Both the position numbers and the translations under genes were made by a program. DNA of 64,000 nucleotides from Polytrichum commune (lineage: Eukaryota > Streptophyta > Polytrichopsida > Polytrichales > Polytrichaceae), in NCBI GenBank assembly GCA_950295325.1, contig OX485804.1, forward strand, positions 43,276,001-43,340,000, written 5' to 3'. Below, piece after piece: positions 1 through 11,506 of the stretch. The notes beneath the pieces were generated by a model. The model worked only from the letters and a program-made list of their open reading frames with translations, was not told where the DNA came from and searched no databases. Each line of letters begins with the position of its first letter. The stretch's first letter is position 1.

Positions 1-307
1 AATTGAAGTGGAGAACTGGTGATGATGTTCGTTACGATGCCCAGGTTTACATTATAGTGCAATGAGATCATTGATTTTGACAGAATATACCACACATACA
101 TAGTTGGACATGTACTACTAATGACATTCATCTTTCTTCGGCTCTCAGACATTCAAAACGGGAAAGCAGGAGCACGCAAGGATTTCATCTACCCACATTT
201 CCAAGTTAGGAAGATATCCGGACTAACAAGAAAGTATGGAAAGTGTATTACTGTAGAGCACAAGTACTAACAACAAAGAAGATGATGACTCACGGACATA
301 TACTCAC

Positions 308-1827
308 AATGGCGACGGCAGTGATTGTCTCATCCGAGAGCTCACTGTTGCTCGCAAGTAGAGAGGTGATGAAGTCGACACGACCATCTTCCTTCTGTTT
401 CCTACTTGCTTCCAGAGTGTGGCCGCTTTGCCTTCTGTATTCCTGAATGATCGGCACAAGAAGGCCTTCTCGGTGTGGTTTGAGACGTTGTAGTCCCGCC
501 TCAACCCCTGGAAATTTATGTATAGGTACAGAATACAACCATTGTTAGGAAACAAAAGAAAACAAACAAGGAAATACCACTCTTGAGTCAGAAATGCGCA
601 CAATTTCTCATAGGTAAATGAGCTGGTAATTTATTTATACATCGTTGATCCTACATGACGAGTAGTATTCTACTGCACAAAGTAGAACTCCCTGTAGTAG
701 TACTTTCTTGGCGGTTTATGTAGAATGATGATTGACGTCTGTAGTAAGTAATGTCCCACTAATAATGTTTGCTCATTTTGCCATGACAGGAACCATCGCT
801 GGGAATTTAAACGTCCACCTTGATTCAAGAACGTACACTTTTCTCAAAAAATAACTCCCGGTTAGGTAAAGAACATACCATTACTAAATTGAATGCAGTT
901 TATATAATTGTATGACTGACACAAAGGTTTGAATGAATGGAATGAGTCAGTGGAGGAGATGATGATTCAAAGTTACTCACCTTGCAGATCCAGCCACCGA
1001 AGAGCAGGAATGTAATCACCGATGTTGAAGAGGCCAACAAGTCTGGTGGCCGATTTGACGAAGCATTTGAAGTCCTCAACCTCCGGTGGGGTAGGCACCT
1101 CCGAACTAGCTGGTTCACCGAACAGCCTTTTGCACAACACCATTCGCCCCACGATGTTCAAGGTGACATTGAAGACGGTGGATGTCAAATTAAATGTCCT
1201 GGCAGAGGAATTAGGTGAGTCCAAATCACATCCGGCTACATCTCTTGAATGTCGAAACACGCTGGCTAGCAAGGCCCGAACCTCCTCCCACCGCAACCCA
1301 GACATGAGCTCCACCTTGGTTGGTGACAGAAGCTCACATGTGTATATCTTCTTCATGCGTCGAAAGTGCTCTCCACTGGGAGAAAATACCACACTGCGGT
1401 AATTGTAACCCAGATGCTTCCCTGAGGCAAGAAGAGGGCGGGATGCGAAGTTCTGGTCATAGGTTTTCAGAATCGCCATCGCCATTTCGGAGTTCGACAC
1501 CACCAGAGTGGGGCGAGCTCCCATCCATAGAAACATCACCGGACCATATTTCTCAGCTAAAGATGCGAACCTCCGACACGCAGGAATGTGCTTGGGGCCC
1601 AACGAATACATAGATCCTACGATCGGCCAACCTTTTGGACCAGGTGGGAATTTTTTCAGATTTTTTTCCCCGTCTCTCCATCTCTCTGCAAGATTGCTGG
1701 ACCGCAAGATGATGAACACCGAACCTATCGTCGCTAAACTCAGCAGGGCTGTGAAGATGATGCTAACCTCAAACTCATTGTTGTTGACCATGCTGATGAT
1801 GATGCTCCGTTCATTCAATATCACCAT
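308..1827 (-). CDS. Cytochrome P450 (CYP71 clan), exons 1-2, 3' part outside window
   Basis: Membrane-bound heme mono-oxygenase, expected on the ER face; the substrate cannot be told. Exon 1 is 1827-981 (282 codons plus one base) and exon 2 is 507-308. The donor GTGAGT at 980 and acceptor TTTCCAG ending at 508 join in phase 1 to give LDLQ-G-VEAGLQRL, a familiar intron site in this clan; exon 2 ends in phase 0 at another GTGAGT (307). Visible parts are a hydrophobic anchor (about residues 21-41), the proline hinge FPPGP (60-64) and the substrate-recognition and C-helix region (HFRRMKKI). Exon 2 ends at LSDETITAVAI, just before the expected AGTDT I-helix. The heme Cys motif and ExxR lie beyond base 1. 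A second Met at residue 13 is an alternative start. Both exons are free of stops, so the gene looks functional. The clan assignment is firm; the family (CYP75-like, CYP78-like or other) is not. Confidence 0.93.
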
Positions 1828-2110
1828 TGTAACTGTAAATTTTTGGAGGTTATACTACAACTTCTACTACTGCACAAATCTATGTCTACCAAAGATGATG
1901 ATGCTCACGTGCTTATAAATCTTTTTTGAGCAGATCTCTAAACTCTCTGAAACCCCAAATCCCAGCAGGGCGTGAAGATGATGCAATTAGCCCCCCATGC
2001 TGATGCTCCGTTCATTCACCATTGCAACGGTTGTAATTTGGTGGTACTACCTAGTACTGGTGCTGGACAAATCTCTCTACAAAAGATGATGATGATGCTC
2101 ACGTGCTTCT
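1740..2110. repeat. Tandem duplication covering the P450 start region
   Basis: The block 1740-1918, which holds the first codons and leader of the P450 gene, recurs in decayed form at about 1963-2110, some 222 bases upstream of the gene start. Shared landmarks are CAGCAGGG..GTGAAGATGATG, GATGCTCCGTTCATTCA, and AAGATGATGATGCTCACGTG. The distal copy also carries an ATG in the matching place but soon meets a stop, so transcripts starting far upstream would carry an upstream start codon. Confidence 0.8.
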
Positions 2111-2165
2111 TCCTTTTCTCCTGCAGATATATCGACTCTAAAACCTCTTCAGGAAGCCTTGACCT

Positions 2166-2210
2166 ATGACGATGACGATGAAGATGATGATGATGATGAT
2201 GATGATGATG
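2166..2210. repeat. GAT/GAC microsatellite
   Basis: A run of about fifteen GAT or GAC trinucleotides directly upstream of the duplicated P450 leader. Confidence 0.95.
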
Positions 2211-4389
2211 CCAGGCTCTCGGAATCAGCTATCTTTTTCGGATGAGCTTGCTAGGTAGCAGCGAAGTGAGCTCATTCCAAGTTTGCTGCCTAAGTACTTA
2301 GCATGCGGATGTCAGCCTAACCGTTGCTGCAAGCATCACCAACCTATGATGATTCTCTGAGATGTTCCCATTTGTACTGATCATGTGTTCGGAGCAATCA
2401 AAACCATTATTCTGCCAGGCTGCAATTGCACATCTTCTACAGGGGTTAAGTACAAAACAGCAACGAACTCCCAGCTACCTGCCTCCTGCTCATGATACTT
2501 GTCCGAACCAGCAGCAGCAGCGGCAGCTCTATTGAATGATCATCGTCACCACAGCACTCCACCCACCGGCAACAATTTGTAAGTTATTTCAATTCTACCT
2601 GGTCCTCCCCTCCCTAGTTACCGACTTGGCAAGTTAATCTGATCTCAGCTCCCAGGCCCCGCCCCCCTCCCCCTCCCCCTCCCCTTATTTGCCTGCCTGC
2701 TGTTTCATCATAACACGTCATCTTTACCTTTTCTCAAAGTCCTCCCTACTTTCTGGGATCTTTTTTTTCCCCAAAACTCCACATTTCTTAGTTAGTATTA
2801 TTCATGCTCTGTGGCTAAGAGCTACCTTTTCAGATATATGGGTCAAGGAAGGGTTCGCCACATATATCATATAGATTTTTAGTCGATTTGATAACAGAGG
2901 ATATGTGTGTGTATATAAATTTATTTATTTAATTATAGCCAGCCTCTTGCTTGCTTGCTTGTAAGCAACCCATGATCCCCTTCATGGGTTTATTCATGTT
3001 TTTGTGCTGAAGGTTCCCTTCATGCCAACATGATGATCAAGAAGTAGTTGGCTCGTCTCAGTTTCTGTGCACATTATTAATAATGTGCATTGTAATCAAT
3101 CCCTGCATAGTAGATATTCTTATACCTCCTCATCAGCATCTTGCAATATCGCACCACATTCTTTTGTGATGAGAAGGACCCCCCATTTTCATTTTGACCT
3201 CAGGTTGGTCATGGTCTTTTCTCAGTTTCAAAGCTGACTTGCATCAATTTACAACTAAACATGGAGGGCTGTGCAAGGAAATAAATATTCGCTTCTTGGT
3301 ACCTACTTCAAAACTTTACCTATGTCGTAACTAAATTCCACACCTGTGCTCAGATGGTCAGGGCTTAGGGTTTAAGGGTTATCTCTTTCTTTACGATTGG
3401 AATGTCTCAATCGCTGTACCTAATTTTTCAGTACAAAAGTGGCAGGGACACATTGTTTTGGAGGGAGTCACTGGCAGCCATGAAATGAAACTCTAGTTCA
3501 AACCTGCACGCCAATCACATTTTCTAATTTTCTGCACGGCCCTGATTGACTCCTCACCTTCCTCAGTCACTCTCATGCACACATACGCATGTGATAAATT
3601 GAGATTTTAGCCCATTTGCTGTCTCTCTCATGGATCTCATCACTTAGTCGTAAAGGTGTTTCGTGCATGACATCGATGCAGCCGTCTTCTTGCTTCCAAC
3701 ATCACCCTCTCTCTGTTGGTGCTAATAAATAAAATCTATATAATATCTTCTTTGTTTAAAAGTAATGAACCTGGTATTCATTGTTGTGGACCCACCCACA
3801 AACACCTGAATTAAATTTTCTGCAGTGAAACTGACATCAATCCAGGCTGACGGTGCAATGAAATGGTTAAGTTAACTCTGCATCCGAACTAGTCTTTTGA
3901 TCAATCTACATGTTTCAGATGGACCGTCAGTGACTCAATGTCCATGTAGCTGGAAATTCTAAAACTCGCATGTGCTGGAGTAAATTGGTACACTACATAA
4001 CTCAGTAGATGATTACTTTTTCAACTGCAGCACTAATCCATATTTGCATACATGAAAAGGATCCAGAATTGTAGCATGAGCAATTTGCAATGTCAGCTGA
4101 TTGAAGTTCTGGTCCGATGTCTGTACAAAAGCTGTCCATGTGCAGATGTTCATCAACACCCATGATGCTCATGGCTGTCAAACGTGACTTGTACCAAACT
4201 TAAATGGGTTTTTGATTTTCTTTGATTTTCACATTCCAAATAAGTCTTACTTGAAGCTAGATATAGCCTATGTTTCCATTTAATGAATGCTCTAATTTGT
4301 TTGTTTTAAATGGAACTGACTTTGTACACAATGACTCAGCTATAATGAGCTCACTGCATTCACTAGTTGAGGCTCTAGTTCCAAACTGC
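2211..4389. other. Intergenic, no gene seen
   Basis: Upstream flank of the P450 gene. A pyrimidine-rich stretch at 2650-2690 (CCCC and CT runs) and ordinary AT-rich sequence; no open frame with recognisable similarity on either strand. Confidence 0.6.
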
Positions 4390-4780
4390 ATTGGACATAA
4401 GGTACGTGGGCCTATTGTGGGCACTTCTAACACCAGAAACAATATTGACTGTTGGATCAAAACATGAACTGTCTCATCCGGTTAGGAACTGCAAATCACA
4501 TAATTTGTCATACCAAGTTTATGAATTGAAGTTGAGCTGCGAAAGTTGTACGAGTCCAAACGTCATGTTTTTGTAAGTGATCACATAGGCCCTCTCACTT
4601 TTGTAAACCTAGAATTGAATCTAAAACGGTGTCCATATTTTGAACAAATGGTCCAATCTCATGGTAACATGTGTCTTTTTGATGTCCATTCTTAACCAAA
4701 AAAAAAACCTTGCCATATATATACAACTCAAATATAGGTGTCCAATTCAGAAAGGTGACCACGTAAGGCCCACATACCTT
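4390..4780. repeat. Old dispersed repeat (first of three copies)
   Basis: Parts of this block recur at about 42690-42960 and 44741-44940. Shared phrases include TATTGTGGGCACTTC, CATTGGATCAAA or GTTGGATCAAA, TGATCACATAGG, GTCCAATCTCAT and TGGTGTCCAA. A shorter piece (GTGTCCAATT..GTGGCCACATAA) is at 15475-15530. No coding potential or intact ends were found, so the class is unknown. Confidence 0.6.
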
Positions 4781-7700
4781 ACTTTCCCTGGTTTTCTTGC
4801 ATAATGGGCTTGCTCGAGTTTGAAGTACAGATTGTGCATGCATGCTAATAGTGTTTTGAACTCATCGTGGCTAGAGGTGGATGTGAAATTATGCAGCTGA
4901 ACAATGAGGAAATTGGGAGTAGTACGTTGTCATCTTCATCACAACTGGTCTCACTTGATTACTAGTTCCACAGTTGGCGGCCAAGCACTGCGTAGGTAAG
5001 TAAATGGCCAGCTGTTGGTTGCATTTGCAAACTCAAATTATCATCACGACTTGCAATGACCATCTTGGTTGTTGCGTCCGACTCAAAGCAACAAATAATG
5101 CTGTATTCTCTTTTTTTTTGGGTGAAAAAGTGATCTGTGGCTGTCTGTTGCGATCATTCTAATTTTGGGCTGAATATATTGTTGCGAGAGTGTCCTGTCC
5201 AATTGGTTCTCTCTCACTACCCCAAAAACTACTCCAGAACTCTTAGTACTTCCTTTAAATAAAAACCCTCAAATGTCTCCCAGGCTCCAAACGGGGCCTC
5301 GTGATACGTAGATGCGACCTTAGCGAGCCTGCTGCGCCTGATTCATAGGTCACCATGATTTGAAGACCGTCCTCGTGTTTTAGAGATAGGAATATTTTAG
5401 TATCGGTATAAGTGATAATGCAAACCCGTCTGGGCCAGCGATTCCCAGTTGTCTAAAATAAAACTCTCTCGCCCTCAATGATGACAGTAAGCTTGGTCAT
5501 GGGATTGTCAAAGTGGCCGGCACAACTGGTGAAAGTAGGCAGTCGGAGTCCCCATATCATCGCAAGTAGAAAGTCGGTATATATTTTAATTATAGTTTTT
5601 TTCTCTTTTTAAATACTGAAAATACACACTTTAACACTTGGAAGATCAGGTTGGGGGAGGTCGAGTCTGTACAGCTTATGTAAACTATGCCATGCCATGA
5701 CTCAAGGTATGTTTACAGAGCAGTGTCTGAGGAGATTTTTGGGCATAAGGTAGATGGGTCTTAAGTGGCTCATTTTCTTAAATGGACTTCTAGATTTGAT
5801 TGGTATGTGATGCGGTGATGATCAAAGAGCAAACATCATAAAGACATGTGTTTAAAAGAGATTGGACCACGTCTTCAAATATTAATAACTATTTTACACT
5901 CAATAGTGAATACAATTGGAAGGATTTATGTATTCACTTAAGAGATCGACAAACATGCACTTCCGATAACCATAACTTAATCAGGGGAGGTTCAATTTTC
6001 AATATGGTTTTTGCATATGTCTCATTGTAGATTTGCCAACACAATTACGATTTTTTTGGGTGTGATTCTAACTGGTAGAAGGTGGAGAACATGAATTCAA
6101 AGAAATTTACACCCAAATACCTTGTTTGGTCAGTAATTTTCTTGCAGTCATGAACCTCAACCAGTTATTTCTCAACCTCAACTGGTTCATCTGTACCTAG
6201 CGATCATTTCTCTATGTTCATTGTGACAGAGCCTGTAAAATTCAGTTTTTATTTTGGTGCTTGTCAAAACAAATTCTATTTTTGTGCAGTGATTTTCTAC
6301 ACATCACACTGCAATTTTAAATTTCCATTTTATCATTTGTTTTACAATTAGCAAGTACCATATAAAATTACTTTCAGTGATTTACATATTTACTGTAGTT
6401 AAATGTTGCATGGAATATTGGAGTTAGGCGGTGCTATAACATTCTATTAGGCATATGTTTTCTTGCAAGTGGAATACAAAGAGGTACTCTAAATATTGTA
6501 TTTAGTGCCACTAATTCTATTCTTTTTGCTCAATGCTAATTGTAAGCCGCCCGTGTAGTGGTTGTCACACTAAATATAAACCTAACATAATTTGTCACTG
6601 AACCTTGAAAGAGAATTGGACATTATAGATTTATAGAGATGCAATTACTATCACTTACTAAGTGGATTTTCATCCAAATTGTAATCATCCATGGCGATAG
6701 TTCAATACAAAATTGTTAGAATACAGAAAACCAAACTTTGTTTCAATAATTGACATGGATTCCATCCCAATTTCAATCATCCATGACAGTATTTGTATAC
6801 TTATTCATCTTCATGTCAACTGGATTGAAAAGTCCATTTTGCATCTGAGTAGTTTTGGCATTTGGATCATGAATGTCATGTCAGATTTGACAATTCCGAG
6901 TTATGATTTACTCGATGAATTTTAGTCCTGATGACCCAAATGTTCCAAACATTATTATTGTCCTGATTTTATTTGTGATGAAGATTCTCCGGTCAAAAAG
7001 ATTTCATTCGGAAAACATCAAAGGATGGTCAATTTCAATGGATAATGAGACATGTGGGCCTCGTCACTCTTTCTAATGGGATGCCCTAACTCGGGGGGTC
7101 ACTCTCTCTTATATTAATGCATACACATGCGCTCAGGACCTATTTATATGGGGGGCTATCTACCTTGCATAAAAGATTATAAGGTTATGATATTTTTCAA
7201 AATAAAGGTAAATGCTTGTATTTTAATACACCTTATCAGTAATTATAATTTTTTTGGGGGAATCATTTTAAAATATTTTATTTTACTTATACTGCCAATG
7301 AAAATTGGAAAGAAGATTGCAATTCAAACAACACACTAAAATTTTCCCTCCCAGCACGTAGGTAGAGAACATTAACTCCACATTGGATATGTTGGTTCAG
7401 TTACGTTCTAGTCAACCAGCCTGCAAAGTCATCCATCCAAGCTTTTTTAACAAAAAATTACCTATTTCATCCACTAGCACAGACCCTACCCTAGACCCGC
7501 TACCCCTAGTAAATGTTTTCCATGTTATTTACCATGTACCGACTAGATAAAAGAGGCCATTATATGTGATGGTATTTTACATGTAAACATGTTTCATTAT
7601 TCCAAAACCCCCTATATTAAGTGTATGTTTTTGCAAAATTTATCTAAAATGAATATATTAGACCCTATTTTTATCGCACGTTATTTCTACGATTTTTGGC

Positions 7701-7983
7701 TGTGACCCCCCCGAGACGCTTAAATTTGAGTTTTATATTGCTAGGCTTGTACTTACAAATGGACACCAAATCTCCAAAAAGACATGTGTTACAATGAGAG
7801 TGTAATATGTGCTTAACATATATACATCAATTTATGTTCAATTATTGATACAATTAAGAGGGCTTAAGTGATCACTTACACAACATCTTCACTTTGATCT
7901 CCTATTAAATTTTTTTGAGACAAAGAACTGAAAAATTATGTCAGGTCAATAAAAAATATAAATAAAAACTCATAAAAGAAGAG
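4781..7983. other. Intergenic, AT-rich, no gene seen
   Basis: No supportable coding frame. The block 6075-6235 is similar to 50400-50550 (shared TCAACTGGTTCATCTGTA and CTAGCGATC or CTAGCAGTC), so it is another dispersed repeat whose second copy abuts the hAT-like element at 50565. Confidence 0.6.
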
Positions 7984-7991
7984 AAGACGAG

Positions 7992-8705
7992 CCCGGGTAT
8001 GCAACTCCCGTATTATATGGTCCTGATTATAATCACTTATAATGCGTTTTAGTCCAATATTGAGTGATACAATTTGTTTTAATGTAGGAAAACCTTGTAG
8101 CCCTTCTAACAAGGAATCCAAAAATGTAATTATATATAGGAAATGAATATATTTTGAAGCATGTAATTGCATTAAAAACCTAATTATATGATTTTTAAAA
8201 ATATAGGTACCATAGGTCAAACTACCCAACTTTTTGGACTTTTTAATAAAAAATTAACATTGTGAATGAATTATAATTTTAATGGGAGGCAACTATTCGT
8301 GGCTTATAATTTTAATGGGAGGCTTAATAAATATGCAACCCAACTTTTTTTTCATCTCATTTATTTAATTTGGTCTTCACCCAACTTTTTTTCATCTCAT
8401 TTTATTTAATTTGGTCTTTACCCAACTTTTTTTTCATCTCATTTTATTTAATTTGGTCTTCACCCAACTTTTTTTTCATCTCATTTTATTTAATTTGGTC
8501 TTCACCCAACTTTTTTTCATCTCATTTTATTTAATTTGGTCTTTACCCAACTTTTTTTTCATCTCATTTTATTTAATTTGGTCTTCACCCAACTTTTTGA
8601 TCATTTTAATTTGATATAATTTGATATAATTTTTACAAAAGCCGTCCTCTAAGCCGTTTTAAGTACGATGCCCCCTGCGTATAATATGGGAGTTGCGTAC
8701 CCGGG
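7992..8705. mobile_element. Non-autonomous TIR transposon with 8-bp target duplication
   Basis: The left end CCCGGGTATGCAACTCCC and the right end, read inverted, CCCGGGTACGCAACTCCC match at 17 of 18 positions. AAGACGAG stands on both sides (7984-7991 and 8706-8713) as a perfect 8-bp target-site duplication. No transposase frame; the interior holds a 41-bp tandem array. An 8-bp duplication fits hAT, though some MULEs also produce 8-9 bp, so the superfamily stays open. Confidence 0.85.
8339..8604. repeat. 41-42 bp tandem array, six units plus a partial
   Basis: Units start with CCCAAC at 8339, 8380, 8421, 8463, 8505, 8546 and 8588. T-run lengths are 8,7,8,8,7,8 and the unit ends are TTCA, TTTA, TTCA, TTCA, TTTA, TTCA. 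Units 1-3 therefore match units 4-6, which indicates duplication as a block of three. It lies inside the transposon 7992-8705. Confidence 0.93.
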
Positions 8706-8993
8706 AAGACGAGCCTACTCGCACGGGAGGGAGAGGGGAAGCGGAGCCCCTCAAGCGCCACATAAAGGTAACCATGGAACCCGCCGCGGACAATCCACAA
8801 ACGGATCCACATCCATTAGAGAATATCCAAGGCCTCATCATTAATTGAAATTAAAAATACGCCCATATCAAAATACCGGCATGAATGTGAGCATGTTGGC
8901 CTTGTGTTGATCGTGGCATTCTGTGATGCAACATAAGGTGTTTTGCATCCTTTAGGAGGTGGGCTCCGGTGGTGTATTACATATCTCTTTTCG

Positions 8994-9282
8994 TTAGGGT
9001 GGGGGAACATGTGTTTGTTTGTTGTCTAGTTTTATTTTGTTTAGGATAAGGTAGGAAAGGTATTTGATGGCGATTTGGTGTAAGTTTTTCATGAGGGTTT
9101 TGATATTAATTTTAGGGATTTTTAGTTTGGTCAGTTTATCTATAGAATGTTCGTGTATAGCTCCTCTTACTCCTGCTGTGATGGTAATGAGGGGGTTGGT
9201 GTTTCATCCATTGTTTTGTATGGTGTTGATTAGTGGGTCGTATTTGGTGTGTTTGTCTATGACAAGGCCTCATCACAAACCA
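8994..9282 (-). pseudogene. LINE retrotransposon fragment, C-terminal end of the RT polyprotein
   Basis: Read on the minus strand from about 9280, the frame gives IDKHTKYDPLINTI, then PLITITAGVRGAIHEHSI and LKIPKINIKTLMKNLHQIAI, and LDNKQ before a stop. From memory this resembles the conserved tail after the reverse transcriptase in a group of LINE-type elements. A related, more decayed copy is at 28660-29330, which shares the KYDKYNPLI and IKYLTFLVLNKHKLDNK segments. One in-frame TGA and a 2-base shift before IDKH mark it as dead. The element name is not known to me. Confidence 0.7.
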
Positions 9283-9299
9283 ACCTAACCCCTTGAAGA

Positions 9300-10062
9300 A
9301 GGATTAGTCAAAATCAAACTACCCCTGCATAATTTTTTAGTTCTAGCTAACTACCAACTCATATGTAGATCATATAAGATGCCTCCAACCCCCCAAATTG
9401 GTCAAAACCTTTGAGGAGGGATTCTTGAGCACTCTCTCCCAAGTCCCATGCCACCTTACCATGAGCATTGTAGCCGTCCTAAATGGGTTGGACCTGACAC
9501 AACTTTGGAGTTGTGTCATTGCTCTTGGTCGAACACCTTGCCATTCCTTTCAATTCAAAGAGTCGAAAGGGTAAATTACAAAGCATGTACCAAATGTCTT
9601 TCTAGTTTTTGAATTCCTTATGGATGTTTTCCCCAATGAATGTTTGTTTTTAGTGAAAGACTTCCGCGTGGGCAACCATAGCGTCGCCAAGGTCAAGCAT
9701 TATGTTGGTTGTCTACCTCCATGCCCTCTGAGCCTAAATGTAGTGCGTGATATATTACAAGTGTTGGGGTAGACAAAATGCATTGAGTATATATGATGAA
9801 AGGGGAGATGCATACACGACATTTGGTGACAACTAGAAGCTTGTGCTAGATGGACCAGATGAAGCCCGCTTCTTAACCTGAATGTTTGGGATCTCACACT
9901 CCCAATCACATGTGATTGTAGTTATTAGGAAGGAGGCGATTTAATGACCGGCCAACCGCAAACAAACCATCCCAAGTGACTAGAAGAGTTTCCACAACAA
10001 ATGCAAGAATCGACAGGCCGGTTGGGGTTGAAGACATTACACGCGGCGACTAAGAGGAGGTT
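9300..10062. other. Intergenic, no gene seen
   Basis: Unrecognised sequence between the LINE fragment and the first AT-hook element; no frame with family features. Confidence 0.55.
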
Positions 10063-10070
10063 GATTAGTG

Positions 10071-11498
10071 CTCGGGGGGTGCACTGTACTAAACATGTAC
10101 GAGTATATGTGAGTGCACAGGAGGGGTATTGATTTGGACCTTGCCGTATTACATATACATATGGTATACATGTCATAATTTATAGTTACGTACATATATG
10201 GAAGGCCTTTAAAAAGTATACAATAATTGTACTTGTATGATACTGTTACTATACTACATATCATAAGTTTTCATATTGGATGAAATTAGGATTAACTAGG
10301 ATTAACGATTTTCGTTAGCAACCTTATAGGGTAGTTTGAACCATGTACAAGGTGTCAAGGTAGTATCGGGGAAAGAGGCAGTATTGGGGTTTTGAAATGA
10401 TTCGTTCAGCTCAAAGTAACAAGGACCATTTTCCCCTCCCATCCCTAGGTTTTGTTTTCTCTTTTTGTCGGGTGCTGAAGGTTTTTATTTTCTCCTCTAG
10501 TCGGGCGCCGAAGGTTTTTGTTTTCTCTTCTCACATAGCCTGCTTCTTTTGCCGACAACTGCTTCACTTTTCCTTCTTTCACCTGTTGCTTCCAACGCTT
10601 CTCAGCGTCCTTGCGGTTACCGCTGCCGTGGGAATCACCGAAAGTCCTGACATTGTCATGGCCTCGTTCTGAAATTCCCTCTCTATCAAATGCAAAGTCA
10701 GCTGTGGCTTATGTAATGGTAGGGGAGTCTAGAATTTTTAAAAGTACACTTGTTAGTCAATTGAATGGCAATCCTTCTTTGTCTAAAGATCGGTTGACTC
10801 GAATTAAATCTGGCATATTATATATGAAGCCTAAACTCCCGAGTGTTGGAAACCATGACACTTTGTTAAAGCTTGGTTGTGACTCTGGTGTGTGTTTTTT
10901 GAACACACCTGAAGCTAAAACTGTGAAAAAACGAGGTAGGCCAAAAAAATCTACTCGAGTTAAGGTTTGGTTTGTTGGGAGAGTTTATAGGATGTGGAGG
11001 AAGTTTGGTAATCGTTGGGTGGAGTATAGGGATCCAATTGACTTGATGGACCATCCATCAAACGTGGAGATTGGTTTATGTTGGTATCAAAAAGGGGCTA
11101 ACAACAAGTGGACATATGATCTTACTGATCATTTGATGGTAGACTTAGAGACAATAATTGCATTGGCTACAATGACATATATTGGTGAATCAAATGTTTA
11201 TGAGTTACATCCGGGAGATGAAAAAGTTTTCAACGACTTTGCTTATGAAAGCTAGGATATTTTGTTATACATATTATAGGGGTTGATTATTGTTCAAAAG
11301 TATATTTGTATACTTATGTTAATGACTATATATGAATGGATGTTTTTTTGTGTATACATATTGTCACTTGTATATTTATTGTTGCAATTGTATGTGTATT
11401 ACTTCATTTCACAAAAAATAACTTGTATATAGGGGGTTTTTAGAGTATGCAGTGAACGCACGTGATTCTAGGTTTTAATGAAAGGTGCACCCCCCGAG
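10071..11498 (+). mobile_element. AT-hook-protein transposable element, copy 1
   Basis: The ends are perfect 14-bp inverted repeats (CTCGGGGGGTGCAC). GATTAGTG precedes the element at 10063-10070 and follows it at 11499-11506, a perfect 8-bp target duplication. The interior has AT-rich flanks shared with copies 2 and 3 and one coding region on the plus strand (10611-11255). The stretch 10270-10680 does not match the other copies and contains an internal duplication (TCGGGTGCTGAAGGTTTT, TCGGGCGCCGAAGGTTTT), so the 5' half has been replaced. No transposase was recognised, so it is presumably mobilised in trans. Perfect ends and duplication suggest it is the youngest of the three. Confidence 0.88.
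10611..11255 (+). CDS. AT-hook protein carried by the TIR element (open frame, 214 aa)
   Basis: I do not recognise a named family. The open frame has a block at residues 44-66 (KSTLVSQLNGNPSLSKDR), conserved in copies 2 and 3, then a typical AT-hook (KKRGRPKK, about 106-113). A C-terminal domain at about 117-200 is rich in Trp and charged residues (VWFVGRVYRM, WVEYRDPIDLMDHP, WTYDLTDHLMVDLETII). The same C-terminal domain is recognisable at 46638-46920. The true start is unclear: homology with the other copies begins near residue 22, the next Met is residue 36, and the acidic N-terminal module of copies 2 and 3 is missing. AT-hooks bind the minor groove of AT-rich DNA, so a chromatin role is plausible but inferred. 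Expression is unknown. Confidence 0.6.
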   Translation: MRLPLPWESPKVLTLSWPRSEIPSLSNAKSAVAYVMVGESRIFKSTLVSQLNGNPSLSKDRLTRIKSGILYMKPKLPSVGNHDTLLKLGCDSGVCFLNTPEAKTVKKRGRPKKSTRVKVWFVGRVYRMWRKFGNRWVEYRDPIDLMDHPSNVEIGLCWYQKGANNKWTYDLTDHLMVDLETIIALATMTYIGESNVYELHPGDEKVFNDFAYES

Positions 11499-11506
11499 GA
11501 TTAGTG

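Noticed and set aside
1022-1918. Several plus-strand open frames of 97-136 codons
   Set aside because: They are antisense shadows of P450 exon 1.
8339-8604. CRISPR-like regularly spaced repeats
   Set aside because: Contiguous units with no unique spacers in plant DNA.
8411-8614. 67-codon frame of repeated FTQLFFHLILFNL
   Set aside because: It is the translation of the 41-bp tandem array.
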